A stretch of DNA of 64,000 bases from Hygrocybe punicea. Taxonomy: Eukaryota > Basidiomycota > Agaricomycetes > Agaricales > Hygrophoraceae. The notes under the pieces were generated by a model that saw only the letters and a list, made by a program, of their open reading frames with translations, made no database searches and had not been told where the DNA came from. Where the stretch lies: the NCBI GenBank assembly GCA_963556145.1, contig OY744464.1, positions 2,480,001-2,544,000 on the forward strand, given 5' to 3'. A program made the position numbers and the translations under genes. This document shows, piece by piece, positions 1 through 13,340 of this stretch (position 1 is the stretch's first letter; each line of letters opens with the position of its first letter).

Positions 1-687
1 GGTGTCCAATGTGAAATATTGGCAGACATTGGCATTGGCATCGCCTGGGTAGGATTGGCGTGACATTGGCATCACATCTGCAATATTGGCAGACATTGCC
101 ACTGGCATCGACTGAGTAGGATTGGCTTGACATTGGTGTCCAATGTGAAATATTGGCAGACATTGGCATTGGCATCGCCCGGGTAGCATTGGCATGACAT
201 TGGCATCACATCTGCAATATTGGCAGACATTGGCATTGGCTTCGACTGAGTAGGATTGGCTTGACATTGGTGTCCAATGTGAAATATTGGCAGACATTGG
301 CATTGGCATCGCCCGGGTAGCATTGGCGTGACATTGGCATCACATTGGCAATATTGGCAGACATTGGCATTGGCATCGCCTGGGTAGGATTGGCGTGACA
401 TTGGCATCACATCTGCAATATTGGCAGACATTGCCACTGGCATCGACTGAGTAGGATTGGCTTGACATTGGTGTTCAATGTGAAATATTGGCAGACATTG
501 GCATTGGCATCGCCTGGGTAGGATTGGCGTGACATTGGCATCACATCTGCAATATTGGCAGACATTGCCACTGGCATCGACTGAGTAGGATTGGCTTGAC
601 ATTGGTGTCCAATGTGAAATATTGGCAGACATTGGCATTGGCATCGCCTGGGTAGCATTGGCGTGACATTGGCATCACATCTGCAAT

Positions 688-752
688 ATTGGCAGACATT
701 GGCATTGGCATCGACTGAGTAGGATTGGCTTGACATTGGTGTCCAATGAAAT
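688..752. repeat. 65-bp variant monomer 1
   Basis: A B-type monomer that lacks two bases near its 3' end (CCAATGAAAT where others have CCAATGTGAAAT). The following monomer reads ATTGACATTGCCATCGCC, a neighbour specific to this variant; in this copy it carries an additional GAC change. Confidence 0.95.
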
Positions 753-1288
753 ATTGGCAGACATTGACATTGCCATCGCCTGGGTAGGATTGGCGTGACA
801 TTGGCATCACATCTGCAATATTGGCAGACATTGGCATTGGCATCGACTGAGTAGGATTGGCTTGACATTGGTGTCCAATGTGAAATATTGGCAGACATTG
901 GCATTGGCATCGCCTGGGTAGGATTGGCGTGACATTGGCATCACCTCTGCAATATTGGCAAACATTGGCATTGGCATCGCCCGGATAGCATTGGCGTGAC
1001 ATTGGCATCACATCTGCAATATTGGCAGACATTGGCATTGGCATCGACTGAGTAGGATTGGCTTGACATTGGTGTCCAATGTGAAATATTGGCAGACATT
1101 GGCATTGGCATCGCCTGGGTAGCATTGGCGTGACATTGGCATCACATCTGCAATATTGGCAGACATTGGCATTGGCATCGACTGAGTAGGATTGGCTTGA
1201 CATTGGTGTCCAATGTGAAATATTGGCAGACATTGGCATTGGCATCGCCTGGGTAGCATTGGCGTGACATTGGCATCACATCTGCAAT

Positions 1289-1353
1289 ATTGGCAGACAT
1301 TGGCATTGGCATCGACTGAGTAGGATTGGCTTGACATTGGTGTCCAATGAAAT
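1289..1353. repeat. 65-bp variant monomer 2
   Basis: Same 2-bp deletion (CCAATGAAAT), followed by a monomer with ATTGCCATCGCCTGGG. It lies 601 bp (9 monomers minus 2 bp) after the first and 1405 bp before the third. Confidence 0.95.
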
Positions 1354-2693
1354 ATTGGCAGACATTGGCATTGCCATCGCCTGGGTAGGATTGGCGTGAC
1401 ATTGGCATCACCTCTGCAATATTGGCAGACATTGGCATTGGCATCGAGTGAGTAGGATTGGCTTGACATTGGTGTCCAATGTGAAATATTGGCAGACATT
1501 GGCATTGGCATCGCCTGGGTAGGATTGGCGTGACATTGGCATCACATCTGCAATATTGGCAGACATTGGCATTGGCATCGCCCGGGTAGCATTGGCGTGA
1601 CATTGGCATCACATCTGCAATATTGGCAGACATTGGCATTGGCATCGCCCGGGTAGCATTGGCGTGACATTGGCATCACATCTGCAATATTGGCAGACAT
1701 TGGCATTGGCATCGACTGCGTAGCATTGGCGTGACATTGGTGTCCAATGTGAAATATTGGCAGACATTGGCATTGGCATCGCCCGGGTAGCATTGGCGTG
1801 ACATTGGCATCACATCTGCAATATTGGCAGACATTGGCATTGGCATCGACTGAGTAGGATTGGCTTGACATTGGTGTCCAATGTGAAATATTGGCAGACA
1901 TTGGCATTGGCATCGCCTGGGTAGGATTGGCGTGACATTGGCATCACATCTGCAATATTGGCAAACATTGTCATTGGCATCGCCCGGGTAGCATTGGCGT
2001 GACATTGGCATCACATCTGCAATATTGGCAGACATTGGCATTGGCATCGCCTGGGTAGGATTGGCGTGACATTGGCATCACATCTGCAATATTGGCAGAC
2101 ATTGGCATTGGCATCGACTGAGTAGGATTGGCTTGACATTGGTGTCCAATGTGAAATATTGGCAGACATTGGCATTGGCATCGCCTGGGTAGGATTGGCG
2201 TGACATTGGCATCACCTCTGCAATATTGGCAGACATTGGCATTGGCATCGCCCGGGTAGCATTGGCGTGACATTGGCATCACATCTGCAATATTGGCAGA
2301 CATTGGCATTGGCATCGACTGAGTAGGATTGGCTTGACATTGGTGTCCAATGTGAAATATTGGCAGACATTGGCATTGGCATCGCCCGGGTAGCATTGGC
2401 GTGACATTGGCATCACATCTGCAATATTGGCAGACATTGGCATTGGCATCGACTGCGTAGCATTGGCGTGACATTGGCATCACATCTGCAATATTGGCAA
2501 ACATTGTCATTGGCATCGCCTGGGTAGGATTGGCGTGACATTGGCATCACATCTGCAATATTGGCAGACATTGGCATTGGCATCGACTGAGTAGGATTGG
2601 CTTGACATTGGTGTCCAATGTGAAATATTGGCAGACATTGGCATTGGCATCGCCTGGGTAGCATTGGCGTGACATTGGCATCACATCTGCAAT

Positions 2694-2758
2694 ATTGGCA
2701 GACATTGGCATTGGCATCGACTGAGTAGGATTGGCTTGACATTGGTGTCCAATGAAAT
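2694..2758. repeat. 65-bp variant monomer 3
   Basis: Same deletion and the same following ATTGCCATCGCC monomer. It is displaced by exactly 1405 bp from copy 2, which makes it a marker of the 1405-bp higher-order repeat. Confidence 0.95.
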
Positions 2759-3897
2759 ATTGGCAGACATTGGCATTGCCATCGCCTGGGTAGGATTGGC
2801 GTGACATTGGCATCACCTCTGCAATATTGGCAGACATTGGCATTGGCATCGCCTGGGTAGGATTGGCGTGACATTGGCATCACCTCTGCAATATTGGCAG
2901 ACATTGGCATTGGCATCGACTGAGTAGGATTGGCTTGACATTGGTGTCCAATGTGAAATATTGGCAGACATTGGCATTGGCATCGCCCGGGTAGCATTGG
3001 CGTGACATTGGCATCACATCTGCAATATTGGCAGACATTGGCATTGGCATCGAATGAGTAGGATTGGCTTGACATTGGTGTCCAATGTGAAATATTGGCA
3101 GACATTGGCATTGGCATCGCCTGGGTAGGATTGGCGTGACATTGGCATCACCTCTGCAATATTGGCAGACATTGGCATTGGCATCGACTGAGTAGGATTG
3201 GCTTGACATTGGTGTCCAATGTGAAATATTGGCAGACATTGGCATTGGCATCGCCCGGGTAGCATTGGCGTGACATTGGCATCACATCTGCAATATTGGC
3301 AGACATTGGCATTGGCATCGCCCGGGTAGCATTGGCGTGACATTGGCATCACATCTGCAATATTGGCAGACATTGGCATTGGCATCGAATGAGTAGGATT
3401 GGCTTGACATTGGTGTCCAATGTGAAATATTGGCAGACATTGGCATTGGCATCGCCTGGGTAGGATTGGCGTGACATTGGCATCACCTCTGCAATATTGG
3501 CAGACATTGGCATTGGCATCGCCCGGGTAGCATTGGCGTGACATTGGCATCACATCTGCAATATTGGCAGACATTGGCATTGGCATCGCCCGGGTAGCAT
3601 TGGCGTGACATTGGCATCACATCTGCAATATTGGCAGACATTGGCATTGGCATCGACTGCGTAGCATTGGCGTGACATTGGCATCACATCTGCAATATTG
3701 GCAAACATTGTCATTGGCATCGCCTGGGTAGGATTGGCGTGACATTGGCATCACATCTGCAATATTGGCAGACATTGGCATTGGCATCGACTGAGTAGGA
3801 TTGGCTTGACATTGGTGTCCAATGTGAAATATTGGCAGACATTGGCATTGGCATCGCCTGGGTAGCATTGGCGTGACATTGGCATCACATCTGCAAT

Positions 3898-3962
3898 ATT
3901 GGCAGACATTGGCATTGGCATCGACTGAGTAGGATTGGCTTGACATTGGTGTCCAATGAAAT
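3898..3962. repeat. 65-bp variant monomer 4
   Basis: Same deletion and following ATTGCCATCGCC monomer. It lies 1204 bp (18 monomers minus 2 bp) after copy 3 and 1405 bp before copy 5. Confidence 0.95.
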
Positions 3963-5302
3963 ATTGGCAGACATTGGCATTGCCATCGCCTGGGTAGGAT
4001 TGGCGTGACATTGGCATCACCTCTGCAATATTGGCAGACATTGGCATTGGCATCGACTGAGTAGGATTGGCTTGACATTGGTGTCCAATGTGAAATATTG
4101 GCAGACATTGGCATTGGCATCGCCTGGGTAGGATTGGCGTGACATTGGCATCACATCTGCAATATTGGCAGACATTGGCATTGGCATCGCCCGGGTAGCA
4201 TTGGCGTGACATTGGCATCACATCTGCAATATTGGCAGACATTGGCATTGCCATCGCCTGGGTAGGATTGGCGTGACATTGGCATCACCTCTGCAATATT
4301 GGCAGACATTGGCATTGGCATCGACTGAGTAGGATTGGCTTGACATTGGTGTCCAATGTGAAATATTGGCAGACATTGGCATTGGCATCGCCCGGGTAGC
4401 ATTGGCGTGACATTGGCATCACATCTGCAATATTGGCAGACATTGGCATTGGCATCGAATGAGTAGGATTGGCTTGACATTGGTGTCCAATGTGAAATAT
4501 TGGCAGACATTGGCATTGGCATCGCCTGGGTAGGATTGGCGTGACATTGGCATCACCTCTGCAATATTGGCAGACATTGGCATTGGCATCGACTGAGTAG
4601 GATTGGCTTGACATTGGTGTCCAATGTGAAATATTGGCAGACATTGGCATTGGCATCGCCCGGGTAGCATTGGCGTGACATTGGCATCACATCTGCAATA
4701 TTGGCAGACATTGGCATTGGCATCGACTGCGTAGCATTGGCGTGACATTGGCATCACATCTGCAATATTGGCAGACATTGGCATTGGCATCGACTGAGTA
4801 GGATTGGCTTGACATTGGTGTCCAATGTGAAATATTGGCAGACATTGGCATTGGCATCGCCTGGGTAGGATTGGCGTGACATTGGCATCACCTCTGCAAT
4901 ATTGGCAGACATTGGCATTGGCATCGCCCGGGTAGCATTGGCGTGACATTGGCATCACATCTGCAATATTGGCAGACATTGGCATTGGCATCGCCCGGGT
5001 AGCATTGGCGTGACATTGGCATCACATCTGCAATATTGGCAGACATTGGCATTGGCATCGACTGCGTAGCATTGGCGTGACATTGGCATCACATCTGCAA
5101 TATTGGCAAACATTGTCATTGGCATCGCCTGGGTAGGATTGGCGTGACATTGGCATCACATCTGCAATATTGGCAGACATTGGCATTGGCATCGACTGAG
5201 TAGGATTGGCTTGACATTGGTGTCCAATGTGAAATATTGGCAGACATTGGCATTGGCATCGCCTGGGTAGCATTGGCGTGACATTGGCATCACATCTGCA
5301 AT

Positions 5303-5367
5303 ATTGGCAGACATTGGCATTGGCATCGACTGAGTAGGATTGGCTTGACATTGGTGTCCAATGAAAT
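5303..5367. repeat. 65-bp variant monomer 5
   Basis: Last copy of the 2-bp-deleted monomer; none occurs further right in the window. From its end to 14948 there are exactly 143 monomers of 67 bp. Confidence 0.95.
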
Positions 5368-8300
5368 ATTGGCAGACATTGGCATTGCCATCGCCTGGGT
5401 AGGATTGGCGTGACATTGGCATCACCTCTGCAATATTGGCAGACATTGGCATTGGCATCGACTGAGTAGGATTGGCTTGACATTGGTGTCCAATGTGAAA
5501 TATTGGCAGACATTGGCATTGGCATCGCCTGGGTAGGATTGGCGTGACATTGGCATCACATCTGCAATATTGGCAGACATTGGCATTGGCATCGCCCGGG
5601 TAGCATTGGCGTGACATTGGCATCACATCTGCAATATTGGCAGACATTGGCATTGGCATCGAATGAGTAGGATTGGCTTGACATTGGTGTCCAATGTGAA
5701 ATATTGGCAGACATTGGCATTGGCATCGCCTGGGTAGGATTGGCGTGACATTGGCATCACCTCTGCAATATTGGCAGACATTGGCATTGGCATCGACTGA
5801 GTAGGATTGGCTTGACATTGGTGTCCAATGTGAAATATTGGCAGACATTGGCATTGGCATCGCCCGGGTAGGATTGGCGTGACATTGGCATCACCTCTGC
5901 AATATTGGCAGACATTGGCATTGGCATCGCCTGGGTAGCATTGGCGTGACATTGGCATCACATCTGCAATATTGGCAGACATTGGCATTGGCATCGACTG
6001 AGTAGGATTGGCTTGACATTGGTGTCCAATGTGAAATATTGGCAGACATTGGCATTGGCATCGCCTGGGTAGGATTGGCGTGACATTGGCATCACCTCTG
6101 CAATATTGGCAGACATTGGCATTGGCATCGCCCGGGTAGCATTGGCGTGACATTGGCATCACATCTGCAATATTGGCAGACATTGGCATTGGCATCGACT
6201 GAGTAGGATTGGCTTGACATTGGTGTCCAATGTGAAATATTGGCAGACATTGGCATTGGCATCGCCCGGGTAGCATTGGCGTGACATTGGCATCACATCT
6301 GCAATATTGGCAGACATTGGCATTGGCATCGAATGAGTAGGATTGGCTTGACATTGGTGTCCAATGTGAAATATTGGCAGACATTGGCATTGGCATCGCC
6401 TGGGTAGGATTGGCGTGACATTGGCATCACCTCTGCAATATTGGCAGACATTGGCATTGGCATCGACTGAGTAGGATTGGCTTGACATTGGTGTCCAATG
6501 TGAAATATTGGCAGACATTGGCATTGGCATCGCCCGGGTAGGATTGGCGTGACATTGGCATCACCTCTGCAATATTGGCAGACATTGGCATTGGCATCGC
6601 CTGGGTAGCATTGGCGTGACATTTGCATCACATTTGCAATATTGGCAGACATTGGCATTGGCATCGACTGAGTAGGATTGGCTTGACATTGGTGTCCAAT
6701 GTGAAATATTGGCAGACATTGGCATTGGCATCGCCTGGGTAGGATTGGCGTGACATTGGCATCACCTCTGCAATATTGGCAGACATTGGCATTGGCATCG
6801 CCCGGGTAGCATTGGCGTGACATTGGCATCACATCTGCAATATTGGCAGACATTGGCATTGGCATCGACTGAGTAGGATTGGCTTGACATTGGTGTCCAA
6901 TGTGAAATATTGGCAGACATTGGCATTGGCATCGCCTGGGTAGGATTGGCGTGACATTGGCATCACCTCTGCAATATTGGCAGACATTGGCATTGGCATC
7001 GCCCGGGTAGCATTGGCGTGACATTGGCATCACCTCTGCAATATTGGCAGACATTGGCATTGGCATCGACTGAGTAGGATTGGCTTGACATTGGTGTCCA
7101 ATGTGAAATATTGGCAGACATTGGCATTGGCATCGCCTGGGTAGGATTGGCGTGACATTGGCATCACATCTGCAATATTGGCAGACATTGGCATTGGCAT
7201 CGACTGCGTAGCATTGGCGTGACATTGGCATCACATCTGCAATATTGGCAAACATTGTCATTGGCATCGCCTGGGTAGGATTGGCGTGACATTGGCATCA
7301 CATCTGCAATATTGGCAGACATTGGCATTGGCATCGACTGAGTAGGATTGGCTTGACATTGGTGTCCAATGTGAAATATTGGCAGACATTGGCATTGGCA
7401 TCGCCCGGGTAGCATTGGCGTGACATTGGCATCACATCTGCAATATTGGCAGACATTGGCATTGGCATCGACTGAGTAGGATTGGCTTGACATTGGTGTC
7501 CAATGTGAAATATTGGCAGACATTGGCATTGGCATCGCCTGGGTAGGATTGGCGTGACATTGGCATCACCTCTGCAATATTGGCAGACATTGGCATTGGC
7601 ATCGCCCGGGTAGCATTGGCGTGACATTGGCATCACATCTGCAATATTGGCAGACATTGGCATTGGCATCGACTGCGTAGCATTGGCGTGACATTGGCAT
7701 CACATCTGCAATATTGGCAAACATTGTCATTGGCATCGCCCGGGTAGCATTGGCGTGACATTGGCATCACATCTGCAATATTGGCAGACATTGGCATTGG
7801 CATCGCCCGGGTAGCATTGGCGTGACATTGGCATCACATCTGCAATATTGGCAGACATTGGCATTGGCATCGCCCGGGTAGCATTGGCGTGACATTGGCA
7901 TCACATCTGCAATATTGGCAGACATTGGCATTGGCATCGACTGCGTAGCATTGGCGTGACATTGGCATCACATCTGCAATATTGGCAAACATTGTCATTG
8001 GCATCGCCTGGGTAGGATTGGCATGACATTGGCATCACATCTGCAATATTGGCAGACATTGGCATTGGCATCGACTGAGTAGGATTGGCTTGACATTGGT
8101 GTCCAATGTGAAATATTGGCAGACATTGGCATTGGCATCGCCCGGGTAGCATTGGCGTGACATTGGCATCACATCTGCAATATTGGCAGACATTGGCATT
8201 GGCATCGACTGAGTAGGATTGGCTTGACATTGGTGTCCAATGTGAAATATTGGCAGACATTGGCATTGGCATCGCCCGGGTAGCATTGGCGTGACATTGG

Positions 8301-9253
8301 CATCACCTCTGCAATATTGGCAGACATTGGCATTGGCATCGCCCGGGTAGCATTGGCGTGACATTGGCATCACATCTGCAATATTGGCAGACATTGGCAT
8401 TGGCATCGACTGCGTAGCATTGGCGTGACATTGGCATCACATCTGCAATATTGGCAAACATTGTCATTGGCATCGCCCGGGTAGCATTGGCGTGACATTG
8501 GCATCACATCTGCAATATTGGCAGACATTGGCATTGGCATCGACTGAGTAGGATTGGCTTGACATTGGTGTCCAATGTGAAATATTGGCAGACATTGGCA
8601 TTGGCATCGCCCGGGTAGCATTGGCGTGACATTGGCATCACATCTGCAATATTGGCAGACATTGGCATTGGCATCGACTGCGTAGCATTGGCGTGACATT
8701 GGCATCACATCTGCAATATTGGCAAACATCGTCATTGGCATCGCCTGGGTAGGATTGGCATGACATTGGCATCACATCTGCAATATTGGCAGACATTGGC
8801 ATTGGCATCGACTGAGTAGGATTGGCTTGACATTGGTGTCCAATGTGAAATATTGGCAGACATTGGCATTGGCATCGCCCGGGTAGCATTGGCGTGACAT
8901 TGGCATCACATCTGCAATATTGGCAGACATTGGCATTGGCATCGACTGAGTAGGATTGGCTTGACATTGGTGTCCAATGTGAAATATTGGCAGACATTGG
9001 CATTGGCATCGCCCGGGTAGCATTGGCGTGACATTGGCATCACATCTGCAATATTGGCAGACATTGGCATTGGCATCGAATGAGTAGGATTGGCTTGACA
9101 TTGGTGTCCAATGTGAAATATTGGCAGACATTGGCATTGGCATCGCCTGGGTAGGATTGGCGTGACATTGGCATCACCTCTGCAATATTGGCAGACATTG
9201 GCATTGGCATCGACTGAGTAGGATTGGCTTGACATTGGTGTCCAATGTGAAAT

Positions 9254-12200
9254 ATTGGCAGACATTGGCATTGGCATCGCCTGGGTAGGATTGGCGTGAC
9301 ATTGGCATCACCTCTGCAATATTGGCAGACATTGGCATTGGCATCGCCCGGGTAGCATTGGCGTGACATTGGCATCACATCTGCAATATTGGCAGACATT
9401 GGCATTGGCATCGCCCGGGTAGCATTGGCGTGACATTGGCATCACCTCTGCAATATTGGCAGACATTGGCATTGGCATCGCCCGGGTAGCATTGGCGTGA
9501 CATTGGCATCACATCTGCAATATTGGCAGACATTGGCATTGGCATCGACTGCGTAGCATTGGCGTGACATTGGCATCACATCTGCAATATTGGCAAACAT
9601 TGTCATTGGCATCGCCCGGGTAGCATTGGCGTGACATTGGCATCACATCTGCAATATTGGCAGACATTGGCATTGGCATCGCCCGGGTAGCATTGGCGTG
9701 ACATTGGCATCACATCTGCAATATTGGCAGACATTGGCATTGGCATCGCCCGGGTAGCATTGGCGTGACATTGGCATCACATCTGCAATATTGGCAGACA
9801 TTGGCATTGGCATCGACTGCGTAGCATTGGCGTGACATTGGCATCACATCTGCAATATTGGCAGACATTGGCATTGGCATCGCCTGGGTAGGATTGGCGT
9901 GACATTGGCATCACCTCTGCAATATTGGCAGACATTGGCATTGGCATCGCCCGGGTAGCATTGGCGTGACATTGGCATCACATCTGCAATATTGGCAGAC
10001 ATTGGCATTGGCATCGCCCGGGTAGCATTGGCGTGACATTGGCATCACCTCTGCAATATTGGCAGACATTGGCATTGGCATCGCCCGGGTAGCATTGGCG
10101 TGACATTGGCATCACATCTGCAATATTGGCAGACATTGGCATTGGCATCGACTGCGTAGCATTGGCGTGACATTGGCATCACATCTGCAATATTGGCAAA
10201 CATTGTCATTGGCATCGCCCGGGTAGCATTGGCGTGACATTGGCATCACATCTGCAATATTGGCAGACATTGGCATTGGCATCGCCCGGGTAGCATTGGC
10301 GTGACATTGGCATCACATCTGCAATATTGGCAGACATTGGCATTGGCATCGCCCGGGTAGCATTGGCGTGACATTGGCATCACATCTGCAATATTGGCAG
10401 ACATTGGCATTGGCATCGACTGCGTAGCATTGGCGTGACATTGGCATCACATCTGCAATATTGGCAAACATCGTCATTGGCATCGCCTGGGTAGGATTGG
10501 CATGACATTGGCATCACCTCTGCAATATTGGCAGACATTGGCATTGGCATCGCCCGGGTAGCATTGGCGTGACATTGGCATCACATCTGCAATATTGGCA
10601 GACATTGGCATTGGCATCGCCCGGGTAGCATTGGCGTGACATTGGCATCACCTCTGCAATATTGGCAGACATTGGCATTGGCATCGCCCGGGTAGCATTG
10701 GCGTGACATTGGCATCACATCTGCAATATTGGCAGACATTGGCATTGGCATCGACTGCGTAGCATTGGCGTGACATTGGCATCACATCTGCGATATTGGC
10801 AAACATTGGCATTGGCATCGCCCGGGTAGGATTGGCGTGACATTGGCATCACCTCTGCAATATTGGCAGACATTGGCATTGGCATCGCCCGGGTAGCATT
10901 GGCGTGACATTGGCATCACCTCTGCAATATTGGCAGACATTGGCATTGGCATCGCCCGGGTAGGATTGGCGTGACATTGGCATCACCTCTGCAATATTGG
11001 CAGACATTGGCATTGGCATCGCCCGGGTAGCATTGGCGTGACATTGGCATCACATCTGCAATATTGGCAGACATTGGCATTGGCATCGACTGCGTAGCAT
11101 TGGCGTGACATTGGCATCACATCTGCGATATTGGCAAACATTGGCATTGGCATCGCCCGGGTAGCATTGGCGTGACATTGGCATCACATCTGCAATATTG
11201 GCAGACATTGGCATTGGCATCGCCCGGGTAGGATTGGCGTGACATTGGCATCACCTCTGCAATATTGGCAGACATTGGCATTGGCATCGCCCGGGTAGCA
11301 TTGGCGTGACATTGGCATCACATCTGCAATATTGGCAAACATTGTCATTGGCATCGCCCGGGTAGCATTGGCGTGACATTGGCATCACATCTGCAATATT
11401 GGCAGACATTGGCATTGGCATCGCCCGGGTAGCATTGGCGTGACATTGGCATCACCTCTGCAATATTGGCAGACATTGGCATTGGCATCGCCCGGGTAGC
11501 ATTGGCGTGACATTGGCATCACATCTGCAATATTGGCAGACATTGGCATTGGCATCGACTGCGTAGCATTGGCGTGACATTGGCATCACATCTGCGATAT
11601 TGGCAAACATTGGCATTGGCATCGCCCGGGTAGGATTGGCGTGACATTGGCATCACCTCTGCAATATTGGCAGACATTGGCATTGGCATCGCCCGGGTAG
11701 CATTGGCGTGACATTGGCATCACCTCTGCAATATTGGCAGACATTGGCATTGGCATCGCCCGGGTAGGATTGGCGTGACATTGGCATCACCTCTGCAATA
11801 TTGGCAGACATTGGCATTGGCATCGCCCGGGTAGCATTGGCGTGACATTGGCATCACATCTGCAATATTGGCAGACATTGGCATTGGCATCGACTGCGTA
11901 GCATTGGCGTGACATTGGCATCACATCTGCGATATTGGCAAACATTGGCATTGGCATCGCCCGGGTAGCATTGGCGTGACATTGGCATCACATCTGCAAT
12001 ATTGGCAGACATTGGCATTGGCATCGCCCGGGTAGGATTGGCGTGACATTGGCATCACCTCTGCAATATTGGCAGACATTGGCATTGGCATCGCCCGGGT
12101 AGCATTGGCGTGACATTGGCATCACATCTGCAATATTGGCAAACATTGTCATTGGCATCGCCCGGGTAGCATTGGCGTGACATTGGCATCACATCTGCAA

Positions 12201-13340
12201 TATTGGCAGACATTGGCATTGGCATCGCCCGGGTAGCATTGGCGTGACATTGGCATCACCTCTGCAATATTGGCAGACATTGGCATTGGCATCGCCCGGG
12301 TAGGATTGGCGTGACATTGGCATCACCTCTGCAATATTGGCAGACATTGGCATTGGCATCGCCCGGGTAGCATTGGCGTGACATTGGCATCACATCTGCA
12401 ATATTGGCAGACATTGGCATTGGCATCGACTGCGTAGCATTGGCGTGACATTGGCATCACATCTGCGATATTGGCAAACATTGGCATTGGCATCGCCCGG
12501 GTAGCATTGGCGTGACATTGGCATCACATCTGCAATATTGGCAGACATTGGCATTGGCATCGCCCGGGTAGGATTGGCGTGACATTGGCATCACCTCTGC
12601 AATATTGGCAGACATTGGCATTGGCATCGCCCGGGTAGCATTGGCGTGACATTGGCATCACCTCTGCAATATTGGCAGACATTGGCATTGGCATCGCCCG
12701 GGTAGGATTGGCGTGACATTGGCATCACCTCTGCAATATTGGCAGACATTGGCATTGGCATCGCCCGGGTAGCATTGGCGTGACATTGGCATCACATCTG
12801 CAATATTGGCAGACATTGGCATTGGCATCCACTGCGTAGCATTGGCGTGACATTGGCATCACATCTGCGATATTGGCAAACATTGGCATTGGCATCGCCC
12901 GGGTAGCATTGGCGTGACATTGGCATCACATCTGCAATATTGGCAGACATTGGCATTGGCATCGCCCGGGTAGGATTGGCGTGACATTGGCATCACCTCT
13001 GCAATATTGGCAGACATTGGCATTGGCATCGCCCGGGTAGCATTGGCGTGACATTGGCATCACATCTGCAATATTGGCAAACATTGTCATTGGCATCGCC
13101 CGGGTAGCATTGGCGTGACATTGGCATCACATCTGCAATATTGGCAGACATTGGCATTGGCATCGCCCGGGTAGCATTGGCGTGACATTGGCATCACATC
13201 TGCAATATTGGCAGACATTGGCATTGGCATCGCCCGGGTAGCATTGGCGTGACATTGGCATCACATCTGCAATATTGGCAGACATTGGCATTGGCATCGC
13301 CCGGGTAGCATTGGCGTGACATTGGCATCACATCTGCAAT
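9254..13340. repeat. B-free satellite block, 61 consecutive A-family monomers
   Basis: Between the last B monomer on the left (ending 9253) and the next one (13341-13407) lie 4087 bp, exactly 61 x 67. Every monomer here has GCATCAC in place of GTGTCCA, and most carry the CCCGGG hexamer. B monomers occur every few repeats everywhere else, so this is the most uniform stretch. It also lacks long minus-strand open frames, because A monomers place TGA in one of the three frames and only B monomers bridge it. Confidence 0.92.
10796..12403. repeat. 804-bp higher-order repeat (12 monomers), two tandem copies
   Basis: The variant TGCGATATTGGCAAAC (CGATATT instead of CAATATT) lies at 10791, 11126, 11595, 11930, 12466 and 12868. 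The first two pairs are displaced by exactly 804 bp. Reading both copies monomer by monomer gives the same order of GCCCGGGTAGG/GCCCGGGTAGC and CACCTCTGC/CACATCTGC types up to about 12290. There the second copy gains one extra monomer, making the next spacing 871 bp. A third, partial and rearranged copy follows to about 13.1 kb. Confidence 0.85.

Larger units (their letters stand above)
1008..5860. repeat. 1405-bp higher-order repeat (21 monomers, one of them 65 bp)
   Basis: Monomer order repeats at an offset of 1405 bp (21 x 67 minus 2). The segment beginning at 1008 corresponds to 2413, 2880 to 4285, and 3617-4120 to 5022-5525, where the conceptual translation is identical. The 65-bp monomers recur at the same offset (1342 to 2747 and 3951 to 5356, taking GTCCAATGAA as reference). 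Copies differ by single-base changes and by swapped monomers: for example, the monomer near 4727 carries GACTGCG where its counterpart near 3322 carries GCCCGGG. This looks like duplication by unequal exchange followed by local conversion. Confidence 0.85.
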
